Assembly: GCA_036924285.1 (NCBI GenBank)
Contig: JAYKYS010000002.1
Span: 39,044,501-39,108,500, forward strand
Direction of reading: 5' to 3'
DNA length: 64,000 bases
Source: Asterella californica
Taxonomy: Eukaryota > Streptophyta > Marchantiopsida > Marchantiales > Aytoniaceae
Shown here: positions 44,356 to 55,924 of the stretch, piece after piece
Layout: each line of letters begins with the position of its first letter
How positions within the stretch are numbered: position 1 is the first letter of the stretch
The notes under the pieces: generated by a model
What the model was told of the DNA's origin: nothing
The model's input: only the letters and a program-made list of their open reading frames with translations
Databases searched by the model: none
Program-made: the position numbers and the translations under genes

Positions 44356-44620
44356 GTGTTCAAGATAACATGAGGTTCTTCATTGTGGAAATACTTATGC
44401 AAAACGAATATGAGAGAAAGATGAACACTATGTCAAACTGCACTTTATGTACATTTTTATGTTCTCTCTATAAGTCCAAAGGTTATGAACATATTAGCAT
44501 AATCAACACTCGAGCCTTAAATAAATCTTGAAACTCAACATAGAACAAGAGCAGTGGAAGCGTTTATTATATCAAAGCGTTCAAGATAACATGAGGTTCT
44601 TAACTGTGGAGATATTTATG
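44356..44620 (+). repeat. 44-bp direct repeat, 221 bp apart
   Basis: G(T/C)GTTCAAGATAACATGAGG, TTCTT and a similar tail are found at 44356-44399 and 44577-44620. Confidence 0.7.
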
Positions 44621-46549
44621 TCAAAAAAATATTAGTTCGCTAATAAAAAGCTTCACAACTATGTCTCGCATTCCAAAATTCACACATGTACATGCTTGTA
44701 GCAGAAACAAACTGCATACAAATTCACATATCCAACTAGAATCCAAACGAACTGAAGTGTCCAAATAATAACATATTCAAAGGAACCAAAACGAGCTTAT
44801 TTGATAACTTTATCTTTTCATCAGACAATCTTCAGATGTCAAAAGCGTCTTCTCTCTTGACTCCGTTAGTGTCTAAGAATCTTAAAAGCAGATTATCTCC
44901 AAGTTTTGATTGCAAATAATGATGAAACTTCTAAAACCTCCTCCTTGTGATTTAAAATAATGCATACTAGCAAAACTGACCGTCTGATTTGATCCATTTT
45001 CTCTTACCAATAGATCTGATCACCTTGATCTTAATGACGTCCAAAACAAACAATTCGGAGTTTCTCTTGCGAAGAATGACAAAATATTTGATCACAAGAA
45101 CCCAAAAACTAACATAAGTCATGGATGCTCTTACAATGAGCTATAGCATTTTGAAGTTGATGCACCAGCTAGACCTCAAAAAGCTACAAAACTCTACTAA
45201 TGCTTGTTAGCAGTTCACCACATTATCCGAATCTAAATCTGACAAGTATTTTCCAATGACATCCAAATCGTAAAAAGTTGACATCTAAACAATCATTATA
45301 GTCTTTGACTATAGCTCAACTTTTTCACTTCTCCAACCTTGCATAAATCTACTAACGGTTGTTAGTAGATTTTTGTCAACTTGTCTCGGCACAACAAATA
45401 TTATTTTTCCTCCCAGTTCTTTGTGTCAAACTCCTAGTAAAATCTGCCAACCGACTCTCCATCACGAGATTACAGGGATCTGCAAACGTTGGTTAGCATT
45501 CTCCGTCAACTTTCCTCTCCAAAGTCAAATCTGATTAGACCAAATCTCGATCTAACCAACCGACAAATTTGGCAAAAATTTCAGCAGTCTCATTTTATCG
45601 AACTTAAAATCCTCTCTGAATTTTCACCAAATTCTCCAATTTTTATACTCCAGGAAGCTGCCTCTTCCAGTCCATATGTCACCTCCTAGAATCATCAAGT
45701 GGTGCTCATGCACGATGTTAAGTGATATACACGTTAAGTGGCATACATGTCGTTTGCCATGTGTAGTACAAGTGCATCATCACCTCATTCTTATGTCCAT
45801 GCATTTTGTCTCATTGGCAATATGTCATGTCAACGTTCTGATCGAGGTAGCTTGTGTCGCGTCACGTTCACATGTCACATCAGCACAAATTGTCATCTCA
45901 ATATTACACTGTCACATGTTAGTGTTCTATTAGTCTTGGATGACCATGTCGGTCTGCATGCTGCCACATCAGTGAATATCACATCATCATCCGTGACGAT
46001 CGAAATCGTAAATCTTATGATCTTTATAATATTTTTCTTGTAGCTCCATTCATGACAGTCAAGAAAGAAATTTCGATCTACAGAACAAGCTCTACAAAAT
46101 GATGAAGTCTGAATCACATTCTGAAATTTGTGTTCGTCCCTTCCATGTTTCACCATGAGGTTGACCTACGACAAGATAACATGATCGTCCTCAACATCAT
46201 GTTGAATATCATATCTATGGATGTAATTGATTGAGTCGTTTCTCCTCCATTTAACAATGTTTACGTAACCAACTTAAATGCATCATCAATAGACTGACTA
46301 TCAACGATGTCTTAAAGTGTGTCTCTGAACCATAGATGATGTCGTAAGTGTTTATGATAACGTAAATGATTGTGAAAGCTCGATCTGTCTACCAGTCTCT
46401 CTCTTGAGATCTAGCAACTGATAGAAAACATACTAGGTATACTCCTAACACTACTCTTGATGTTGCTATGACGATTCGGATTTAGTTGCTTGAGCAGAGA
46501 TTAGCTTGTATAGGTCTGGCTCAACGAAGATTGAGTTCGAGAGCTGAGA
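44621..46549. other. AT-rich spacer with short repeats
   Basis: At 45347-45366 CTACTAAC / GTTAGTAG is a perfect 8-bp hairpin. Related but diverged phrases (CTACTAATGCTTGTTAGCAG and similar) occur at about 45195 and 45440-45500. From 45680 to 45990 the sequence is rich in CACATC/CATGTC words (ATGTCACATCAG, TGCCACATCAGT). No gene is seen. Confidence 0.4.
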
Positions 46550-47150
46550 CTTACTTATGCATGAGATTATGATCTCTTTGACTTAATGAGCGTTGCTGCA
46601 TACATTGATGTGTTTGTAGTAATGACTCGATGAGTTGTACGTGCCTTTGAGCTAGAAGAGCATTCTTGGTCTCTTTGAGCTCTTCCTCCACGATTTGTTG
46701 TTGACAAGAGAACAAAAACAATGACTATTGTTCAATATGTCCTCCAAACTTTGTTGAGTTTGTAGAAATGCACTATGATCTTGCGAATCACTCTATGGGA
46801 TCTCTTGTCATCGAGAAAAGATAGACGTAGCATGTGATGCATCTTCTTTAAATCCAATAGTCATCGTTTTCTTTTCCACCATGCTGAACTCTATCTACTG
46901 AACCAAATCATAGATTGCGACCAACGTGGGTGGTGTTTCATATAAGAGAGTTGCATCTCTAGCTCTCTTTTGCAACTCTTGATCAAGTATTTTATTTGAG
47001 AATTGAGCTATCTATGACTCTGTCAAGCTTTGCATGATATTTGTTAGAGCTCTTACAAAGTCTTCAACTTGTTGGTCCGCACCAAGACTCGAGAAGCTCC
47101 AACATTTAGTGTTCAATTTCTCAGAGAGAAAAATGTCAATATAATGAAAA
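46550..47150 (-). pseudogene. Retrotransposon gag pseudogene with amber stops
   Basis: The minus strand from about 47150 reads SEKLNTKCWSFSSLGADQQ, VEDFVRALTNIMQSLTES, then a TAG, IAQFSNKILDQELQKRARDA and TLLYETPPTLVAIYDLVQ, then a second TAG, and IEFSMVEKKTMTIGFKED. After frame changes it shows a coiled-coil-like Gln/Glu-rich piece (IVEEELKETKNALLAQRHVQ), ending near 46550. Composition and length fit an LTR-element gag. Several sense positions appear to have decayed by C-to-T changes. No LTR or pol was found around it. Confidence 0.55.
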
Positions 47151-47173
47151 TATGATACATTCTCGATCAAAAA

Positions 47174-47227
47174 TCAGTTTTTATCATTTTCTTTTCTCGC
47201 TCAGTTTTTATCATTTTCTTCTCTCGC
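47174..47227 (+). repeat. 27-bp perfect tandem pair
   Basis: TCAGTTTTTATCATTTTCTT with a TCTCGC tail occurs twice in a row (47174-47200, 47201-47227) with one difference. Confidence 0.85.
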
Positions 47228-49040
47228 TTATCGAGAAAATTACTAAATGTTGTCAAAAATTCTCCGGAGCACTAGTCTCCACACCTTGATAATTCTTTCT
47301 CAAGTATTAGAAGACCTGAACCACATGACTAAACAACTAGTAGATGCAATATTAGATACATTCTGTAAATTGCTTACCAATGATCTTCTCGTGAACAGAA
47401 TATAATATGCATGCAAGATGAACTTCTGGGAACTTGTACTCGCTTGTTGTTATAAAAAAAATAGAAATGTTATGTGAAAATTCTATACTAAGCTGACAAG
47501 AAAACAATCAGATTTATCACTAAATAGTAAGTGTTAACCAAAACTTGAGTTGCCGAAAGATCCAAACATAACCCATAAAAGAAGCATGGACTCATACACT
47601 ACAACAACTACAAGTACAACAACTTGCTAAAGCAAAATTTATTTAATCAACATATTAATTTATTACTTAACTCTTTCTTACAGAAAAGTTAGATAATAAA
47701 TTAAATCCTTGCATATTTGCCTCTTCCTTTTAGTTAATAATATGCTTCATCTCTTACCAACCCGAGAGGGTTGAGATAGCAAAATAAAAAAAAACAATTA
47801 TTCTCTATAAATGCTCATCTGCCGTATGTCTCAAGATACCGGTATGCTGCCTTTTAGGTCTGACTGAAGCCTCTCTTGAAGTCCACATCCATCCATGAAC
47901 TAAGCACAGAACTTAGCATCGGTTGATTCTTCTTCCAACTGTATATTCTGCATTTCCTCACTGCCCAATCTTCCGGAGGAGTCGTACTTAACTTCTTCGC
48001 AGTCTCTTACTTGTATCATTACTGTCGTTCCTTTTGTTTTGGGGATATTCTCATGAATCTCACACTGGAGCTTACATGAAGATTTTGGCTCGGTACATCC
48101 GATAGCATCAGAGGTTAGGACAGTCGAACGTGCCTAGCTGGATGGTTCTTGATTGCGCGCACAAATTGTGTAGGAACTGTGGTAGAGATGTTCCATGAAT
48201 CAAGATGTGTTTGAACGAGCTTGATTTCCCCTGCGAGTTCCAAGCCTGGGTCTCTCATCCTTTTAGGTTGTGAGATGGTATTTTCTGGATCTCCTATCTG
48301 TCTTAGAATTTACAGAAAGGGCAAACTGATGTCTGGAGTCAGAGTCGCAAGAGTCCCAAAGCAAACACCGATTTAGGAAGTCGGTCCAAGCTGCGCGAAC
48401 TCTAGAAGGGAAGTACACCTGCGAGGGTGGATGAAGGTGTCGCTGTTCCCGTGTGCTGCACGGTTCCCTTGCAGGCTTGGTAGATAAGACCACTTGTGGT
48501 TGGTAGCTGGTCATCGTCAGTTTGCTGTGCGCAGCGTGGGTTTCCATCGGAAGAATTGTAGCGTTCAGCTCATTCGGTGGCTCCATACGGCGTTCCATTT
48601 GGTTGTTGGATCACTTCTTGTATTTGTACGACCCCGACTTTTTCGGTGGCGATTCCTGCGGCGTGGCGTCCTCCTTTGTGAGACTTGCTGGCGAGTTGAG
48701 TGTCTGTGAGATCGCGGTTGTTATGAACCTCGTTCAGGTGAAACTTTCTTGAGAATTCATGGAGATCTGTACATATATTGGTAACTTGTTGATTCTGCCA
48801 TTTGGCAAGTGTACATAGTGTGGTAGCAACTGCGGCAAATCTAAGTTAGGGCAGGAGGGAGGCTTCTGGGTTGCGGCTATAGCGGGTCATTGTCCATCCA
48901 AAAAGGTGTGTGGAAGTACCGGAACTCCGTGGTACCGTGTATTGATAGTCTTATGTTCCTGAGGCTAACAGCTGGTGTGGCGTTCCGTTGGGTGCGCATA
49001 TCCGGCCAAGAGCTTTGCCTTATTCACTACTTTTAACGAA
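47228..49040. other. Spacer and probable F-box gene upstream region
   Basis: AT-rich to about 47830, then closer to gene-like base composition from about 47900. A copy of the dispersed hairpin repeat lies at about 47650-47745. The stretch 48480-48750 has overlapping short frames and could hold a 5' UTR or non-coding first exon of the F-box gene; this is not proven. Confidence 0.35.
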
Positions 49041-51583
49041 ATGTGGGGTTCAGTACGTGGCCACTGGTATGACCCCTGGTTCTATCCCTTTCCCATCCCT
49101 TGGGATTCCGAGAACGAGGACTCGTCGGATCAAGAAACGAATTTCACAACTGCTGAATTTGAAAGTGACTGGTTGAGCGACGTGACTGAGACAGAAGGAG
49201 ATAAACCCGCCGCCACCGGTATGTAATTCATTTCAGCTCCCAATTTCTCAATCCGTCGGAGAAGCTTGAGTAGATCGGGATACTTCTTTCATTTAGTGTA
49301 CGTTTCAGGTTTCACTGAGGTTTGTGATCTCGTTCGTGTAAGCCATATCTTCTGCTCTCTGGTTTCACCTCTAAGTGGTTGTCATTTGAGAAATTTTGTT
49401 GGTGCCTTCATACGGTTGCTTATTATCTATTCAGCTTGTGTGTGACTTCGAATAGATTCCGAGGTTTTCAAGAACTGCGTTGCACAACCTCTTGGCCCCT
49501 TTTTCTTTAGTCTTTCAGAATTTTCCTGGAGCTTCTGAGTATTGTTGACCACATAAGGAAACCTATTGGAACCCTCGTTCAAGTTGATAGTACTTCTGGA
49601 GGATCTGAGTATCTAGTTCCCCAAGTATAAGAAGATAAAGTTTGGACGTAGAGTTTCGAGTATAATCTGATCCACTTGGGTGACTAGACAGATAGAGGGG
49701 GTGGAGATTTGACAGTCGATTTGGGCGTGAGTGACACACAGAAAGGACTGTATGTCACTTGGGAGTGCTCTGGGATAGTGTCTTAAGACTTTGCAATACT
49801 CAGAGGACAATGAAAGAAAGGAAAAGAAAAACACGTAACCAAACAGGATTACCCTGCCTCATACCGCTTACATACTCATCTAAAAACAGAGAGGAACTCT
49901 TTCCCATTGCAGATGATTTGTTGTCATCCATCGACACAGTCGTATGTACTTTGAGCCAGGTTCAAAAGGAATTTATTGTTGGAATCGTCTGATTCATGGT
50001 ACATTTTCTTGTCCTCAAGTTTAGGAATACAACTGTTTGTCAAAAATCTCAAGTTAATTGTGTTGCCTGAGCCAGGTTACGTCGCTCACGAGTGGAGCGA
50101 TCATGCCGATGTGGAGCCTTTTGTTAACAAGATCCATCCTTGCTGCCCGTGTCCGAACAAACTGTTAAAGGATTTTACTGACATGGAGGAAGATGACTAC
50201 AGCTCAGGTTTAGACACCTCAGATACGTCAGAGGACGAATTCTTGGACTGGAGCAGTAGCGACGAGGAGAAAATTGCTGAGGTTCTGACCAAAGGATGCC
50301 CTTATGGGAGAGTTGTAACATCACTTTCCAAAGAACCCAGGTCACTTGCGGAGGAGATGATTGAGGCAACAGAGTCAGTATTGGTGGAGATGCCTCAGGA
50401 GATTATCACTCTGATTCTGTCGAAGTTGCCTTTCCGTGAGTTTTCTCGGCTGCGGACAGTGTGTAAAGCGTGGAATGGTCTACTTACTGACCCCGAGTTT
50501 GCGGTGTTGTGTGCCAAGAAGACAGCAGAAATACCGTACTGTATAATGTTTGATCATTGCCTTCAGGGTTACTCAGTTTACAGCCCCGTAACACATGCAT
50601 GGCGTCGGCTGCCTCGATCATTTTTCTCCTTCAGCAGTCCCAAGTTTTGCTTGCTGGCCTCTGCAGGTGGTATCCTCCTGCATGAAGGGGTTGGTTATGA
50701 GCAAAGGGCCTTTTTCGTTGTGAACCCCGTCAACAAATCAGAGAGAAGGCTACCGGTCCTTGAAGCTAGCGAATTCGATAATTGCCGCACAGTTTATTAT
50801 GCACAAATAGCTATGGATAGAGAAACCGACCAGTTCAAGATTCTCATCATAGATTTGGTTGAAGGAAAGCCTTTCGGTTCCTTCTTGAAGTTCCAGGTCT
50901 ACGACTCGTGCACTGATTCCTGGGAGATGTTTGGAGCAGTGCCTCCGAATCTTAGAGAGTCGGATTTTCGAGGCGCGGTTCTCCACAAGGGCAAGTTGTA
51001 TTGCTTGGCACATATAAGGTACTCGTATGAACTACTCTGCATCTCCCAACAGAACAGCAAAGGCGAGGCGATCCTGGAGTCCAAAGGAGGAGCGGCATTT
51101 TGGAACTCCTCCAACATCAAGTTACCGGATAATGAGTTTTTGTTTCTGGACCTTTTTGAATACCAGGGGAAATTGATGTTGGGAGGGAGAACAGACGATT
51201 TGGATCATGAGCGGAACTTACAGTTCTGGAGGTATGATTTGGGGTTAGAGAAGAGCCGTTGGGTGATGAAATGGGTTGAAGTTCTACGACTACCGAGAAA
51301 GCTACGGAATAAATTCTCTGTATTGGAAGAGTTTGCACTCGTGCTTGTACAAGGAGATTATATATGGGCAAGCGCAGTTGTAGAGAACTACAGTAAGCGC
51401 GGCACAGTCATCGACGGTTCGGTCATGGTTATGGCAAGCATCTCAGATAGCAATTGGTGTTTGATTCCGAATTATCCTTTCGGTTGTCCTAGCAACTGCA
51501 ACAGGGAGTACTGTGGTGAACAACTTGGCAGACGTGCTTGTACGCTGTTCCTGTTCGAGCCGAGAACAGACTTGCTGCTTTAG
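49041..51583 (+). CDS. F-box protein with beta-propeller-like C-terminus, 2 exons, 561 aa
   Basis: F-box proteins are the substrate receptors of SCF ubiquitin ligases. Exon 1 is 49041-49218 (ATG, MWGSVRGHWYDPWFYPFPIP); the acceptor at 50074-50075 starts exon 2, 50076-51583. Phases agree and the total is 1686 nt. The F-box lies at about 162-205 (VEMPQEIITLILSKLPFREF, SRLRTVCKAWNGLL). It is followed by an F-box-associated/kelch-like region: YSPVTHAWRRLP, VYDSCTDSWEMFGAVPP, GAVLHKGKLYCLA and MLGGRTDDLD. The long acidic N-terminal region (DTSDTSEDEFLDWSSSDEE) precedes the F-box and is unusual. An earlier acceptor-like AG near 49960, in the same GAGCCAGGTT context, would bring an in-frame stop, so 50075 is preferred. 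The substrate is unknown. Confidence 0.85.
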
Positions 51584-54008
51584 CGGAGCGGATGAAAGTC
51601 GACCTGTGGTTCACTCTCTTTGCTCATACGTGCCAACAGTGGCTACCTAGGTGGGAAACGGGTTTTCCTACCTCGACAGTTTGAAGTTTCTGGTGATATC
51701 TGTCTACACAGGGCTTCTTACAAACCGTGTATAGAGTGCCTTGTCTAATTTTTCCGGTGCAGTTAACGTAGGAATGCTCCAGAAGTAACGTAGTTTTCCA
51801 TCCGTGTTATATCTCCCTCGTCATAGTTTTAGAGGCGCATATGCGCAACTTTACTGTAATTGAAGCTACTTGTTGCCTGTCCTCAACCTGAACCTTCCAA
51901 TTCCCTTATGGATTTTGAATGTGAGGAAGTATTGCTGACCTTCACTTCGGCAATTTTCTCGAGTGAATTCTGGTGAGGACACGTTGTCATGCAGCGTCAG
52001 TTCGTTGCTTCCGGGTACATCTTTCATGTGTCATATCTGCGTTGCTGGAGATCTGTCTTCACATACGTATGATTTTGTCATTCGTCATCGTTGCCTGCGC
52101 TGTGTGAAATGTCGCGAAATCTGGGCAGGTTTCTTGGTGAATTTAACAGGGTGAGAAGTGCCAGTTGTCGGCTGCTGTCGGCAATTTAACAGTGCAAATG
52201 TCTTACTCGGCGGGGGGTGTATCACCAGGTAAGACAGGAGATCTAGATGGGACGCTGAAAGGTGTCACTAGAAGTAGAGGCAAATGGAATGTCTCAGTCT
52301 ACATGCCGAAACCGTAACCATCTTGCCTTGGTCTCGCTAGAACCATGTGGCTGATATGAAAAGGCATACATGCTAGGGAGCGAAGGTGGCATTTCAACTC
52401 GATACCTGCAGAATAGGAAGCAACGGGATGGTGTTTCCGTTTCCAAATACGAGACCAAACAGAAAAGAGTTATCAACATGATTTAGTAGTTTCGACCTAA
52501 CAGTCTCTCGTGAAATGGCGTTCAAATATCATTTGAGACTGACATATCCTTGTGTTAAAATGGATCGTGAACGAGTACGTGATAAAACCTACCATTTGCT
52601 CTCTTGTTTTGAGTATATGGTAGCTGACAAAGGTCATGAGGTAAAATTTTGCGTGCTGAGACGGGGTCTAACTTCGCCGACGTTTGCGCAACGTACGATA
52701 CGTGAGTCACAAGATACAACACGCTTTGTCGAGCAGAAATTTGATTGATCACATCGTGCTAAGTTGGATGTTAACGATGAATTGTTTGATCACAACCTTG
52801 ACCGGCTATGGATTGTGAAACCAGTCACTTTGGCATAAGTTCTTTGAGCACTGGATATCGATTCGATTGACTGTGAAACCACTCACTTTGGCATAAGGTT
52901 TTTGAGCACTCGTGATCAGTTGATTGTGAAATCAGTCATGTTGGCATAAGTTTTTGGAGTATTTTATTATATTAATAAAATTATAACAGAAAAGATACTT
53001 AGTCACGGTCGAGGTAGTGAAATTAAAGAAAGTCCATTGCAGAGGTATTTAGTCAAGGTATGTCGATAAACATAGCTGGTGTATCATCTTACGTGTAGTA
53101 TATTGTTGAAACGATTTGAACGGAAGAGGTATTTTAGTCAGGATCGAAGATAGTGAAATAATGAGAAATCCGTTGCAGAGAAATCCATTGCATTTACTCA
53201 AGGTCGAATGTAATGAAATGATTAACGAAAGTGCAAAGAGATTGGTTTACTGTCGATAACCAATCAATATCGATAAGAGAGGCGTGATAAAGCGCAACAA
53301 ACTTACTAACGTGTGATCAAGCAAATTTCTTTTCTCGAGTACTACAGTAGTGAGGCTGTAGCCGCTGTACATGATTGCTCTCATGCATGGAGCACACTTT
53401 GAAGCAGAAGTGCACACATGAAAATTGTCCAAACGGCTGACCAGCTCAGTTAGTCAGGGCGCGAGCGTAATGGAATGAACCTGCGAAGAAAAGACGGTAG
53501 TGTCTCGAGGTCATGTGATTGGAAGATTGTCTGCCCGTCCTATCCTTTTGTTGCTCTTCTCCTCTCTTGCTTTTGTGGGTCCCACGGCAAATCTTCTTCA
53601 CGGCTGAGGCTTTCCAAGCGTTCTCACTCGCTGCAGAGCTATGGTGATATCAAGCTCTTCCGACTACTGAGATCCCTCTTGTCTCAACAAGAACGCGTTC
53701 TTCGGCGGGGTCTGGTTAGTCATCCCACCTCCTTGTAGCTGGGCCTCGCCGACAGATTTGTGTCTAATTCATAGTTGGCAGTTTCCTCCGGGGAGAGCCA
53801 GACGCTACAGGGTTCCCGATTCATTCTACTCATCGCATGTCGGTTTGAATTTGAAATTACGCGGAGAAGTTTCTAGACAAGCGAATTAGACGTTCTGCAA
53901 TAAGGGTCTCTGGAGATAGCTTCTCAAGCTTCTTAATTTTAGGGATGAGTATGTCTCACTGAGGAGTTCCATTAACAGGCTTTTCGGTTGAACAGCTTGG
54001 AGGATCAA
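51584..54008. other. Spacer with tandem repeats
   Basis: It contains the presumed 3' UTR of the F-box gene, then the tandem repeats at 52811-53240 listed separately, then the cpSRP43 upstream region. A frame at 53475-53738 is not recognised. Confidence 0.4.
52811..52975 (+). repeat. Three-copy tandem repeat of 53-58 bp
   Basis: GA(T/C)TGTGAAA(C/T)CA, followed by a CTTTGGCATAAG-type core and TTTTTGAGCACT, starts at 52811, 52869 and 52922. A second, looser repeat family (AGTCAAGGT(A/C), AGTGAAAT, CCATTGCAGAG) follows at 53000-53240. Confidence 0.8.
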
Positions 54009-55924
54009 ATGGCAGCCCGTGCGGCGTTGTCGAATAGTGTCTCGTGTTCCCGTTGTGCCTCTGAATCGTCTCTGAAGTCCGTCGTGGTGAAAACTGGCTC
54101 GGTATCCTCGCGTCTATCCCCAGGCGTTTTCTCTCTGCGATGCTCAGTGCGGAAGAACTCTCCTAGTGGAATAAAAGCAGGTTCCAGGTCCTGGGGGTTA
54201 AACAATTTCATTGCTTTACAGTTGTCCAGCGTCTCGCCATCGCCTCCAGAGGTTAGGAAGAGGAGAGGGTTTGTTAGTCGATGCGTACAGACTGAGAATT
54301 CGGCTGTTCAGGAGAGGGCAGAGGACGAGGAGAGTCATATTCGGGTACAGGATGACGAGGAAAGTGGTGGGAATGGAGCTACTGCTGAGTCCGAGGACTA
54401 CGGTGAAGTCGAACGAATTCTTGCCAGCCGAGTTGTGGATAGGGAGACTCAGTATCTAATCTTATGGAAAGATGATCACCCTGACAGCTGGGAACCTGCT
54501 GAGAACATTGCCAAGGATGTCACCGCTGAGTATGAGACACCTTGGTGGCAAGCTGCCAGGAAAGTTGATGCCGACAAGCTCAAGGCTTTGCTTGAAGCTG
54601 AAGAAGTGCAACGTGACGTGAACGAGATCGATGAAAATCAGAGAACAGCACTTCACTTTGCTGCCGGACTTGGCTCCGAGAAGGTCGTCAATCTGCTCAT
54701 TGAGTACGGAGCTGATGTGCACTGGCAGGTAATGCTTCTACTAGGCTCTCTTCCGGAGGATCGCTTTCCTCACGGGTCCATAAACTGTAAGAATAACAGG
54801 CAATGCAATTTACTGCATTTGTGTACCATCTGAACATTCGGATCCGTGTGCAAAAAGAACTCATTGTAAGTGTACTTTCGAAGCATCTCGTCACACCAAG
54901 ACCTTTGTGGAACAACTTGAACATCCGGTGAAGATTCATGGCTGGATACTCCTGACAGGACTTGCTGCATATCCAATCCAGAGATGAAAGTTGGGATGAG
55001 ACCATTTCTTACACTGCTGCCGGTGTCCTAGATCCACTAAGTACGGTAGTATCAGATCAAAATGAATTCTCTCGGTACGAATGGGTGCAAACTGAGGGAA
55101 TCCAGTATTTGCAAAATATACTATGACTATAAGATGTGTTACTTCAGACTTATGGAAGCCATTCAAACACGCCTTTGGGTCTATGGTCGATCCTGAATTT
55201 TGTCGGGTCTGAGTCGGAAGCTTTCGATGCGAGGAAGTTCAGAGAAACTGTTTGTGTCGATTACCGTGTGGACAGCGTACGAGTGTCCAGCGCTTTCTAC
55301 TGTCAAACTGAGACGCAGGTATTACAGTTTCTTTCTTGAACGCAGGACTGACAGTTTTACCGGTTGATTTCCCAGGACAAGGATGGCTTCTCAGCACTGC
55401 ACATTGCAGCTGGTTATGTTCACACAAGTGTCGTGAAAGCATTGATTGCTGCGGGAGCCGATCCTGATCTTGAGGATGACAAAGGCAGGTCTCCTCTTTC
55501 ACTCGCACAAGAGCTTCTTGAGAAGACACCAAAGAATAACCCACTGCAATTCGCGAGGAGAATAGCTCTGGATCAAGTGGTGAAAGCCCTGGATGAAGCC
55601 ATGTTTGAAACTGTAGAAGTTGAGCAAATTGTGGACAAGAGGATAGGGGATGATGGCGTTGCCGAATACTTGGTGAAATGGAGCGATGACTCAGAGGATA
55701 GCTGGGTGCAAGCATCAGATGTTGGAGAAGATCTCCTGAAGGACTATGAGGAAGGATTAGAGTATGCTATTGTAGACAAGGTTTTGATGAAGAGATGGCT
55801 TGATCAGAAAGTTGAGTATCTGGTCAAGTGGTCTGATGAGAAAGAGACGTGGGAACCTGAAGAAAACGTCTCGCCTGAAGCTATTTCGGAGTTCACCGCC
55901 AGCCTAGAAAATCTACAGAGCTAG
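54009..55924 (+). CDS. CAO: Chloroplast signal recognition particle 43 kDa protein (cpSRP43), 422 aa
   Basis: cpSRP43 works in the stroma with cpSRP54 to carry light-harvesting chlorophyll proteins to the ALB3 insertase and acts as their chaperone. Exons are 54009-54728 and 55376-55924 with GT..AG borders and matching phase. Residues 1-95 are Ser/Arg-rich and fit a transit peptide. Chromodomain 1 is at about 131-175 (YGEVERILASRVVDRETQYL, ILWKDDHPDSWEPAENI). Ankyrin repeats are at about 184-315 (RTALHFAAGLGSEKVVNLLI, SALHIAAGYVHTSVVKALIA). Chromodomain 2 is at about 318-365 and chromodomain 3 at about 370-415 (VEYLVKWSDEKETWEPEENV). The single intron lies between two ankyrin repeats. The upstream TTG-initiated extension of the frame is ignored in favour of the first ATG. 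Confidence 0.95.

Noticed and set aside
48263..48709. Overlapping frames on both strands before the F-box gene
   Set aside because: They contradict one another and none joins in phase to exon 1. More likely a promoter or 5' UTR.
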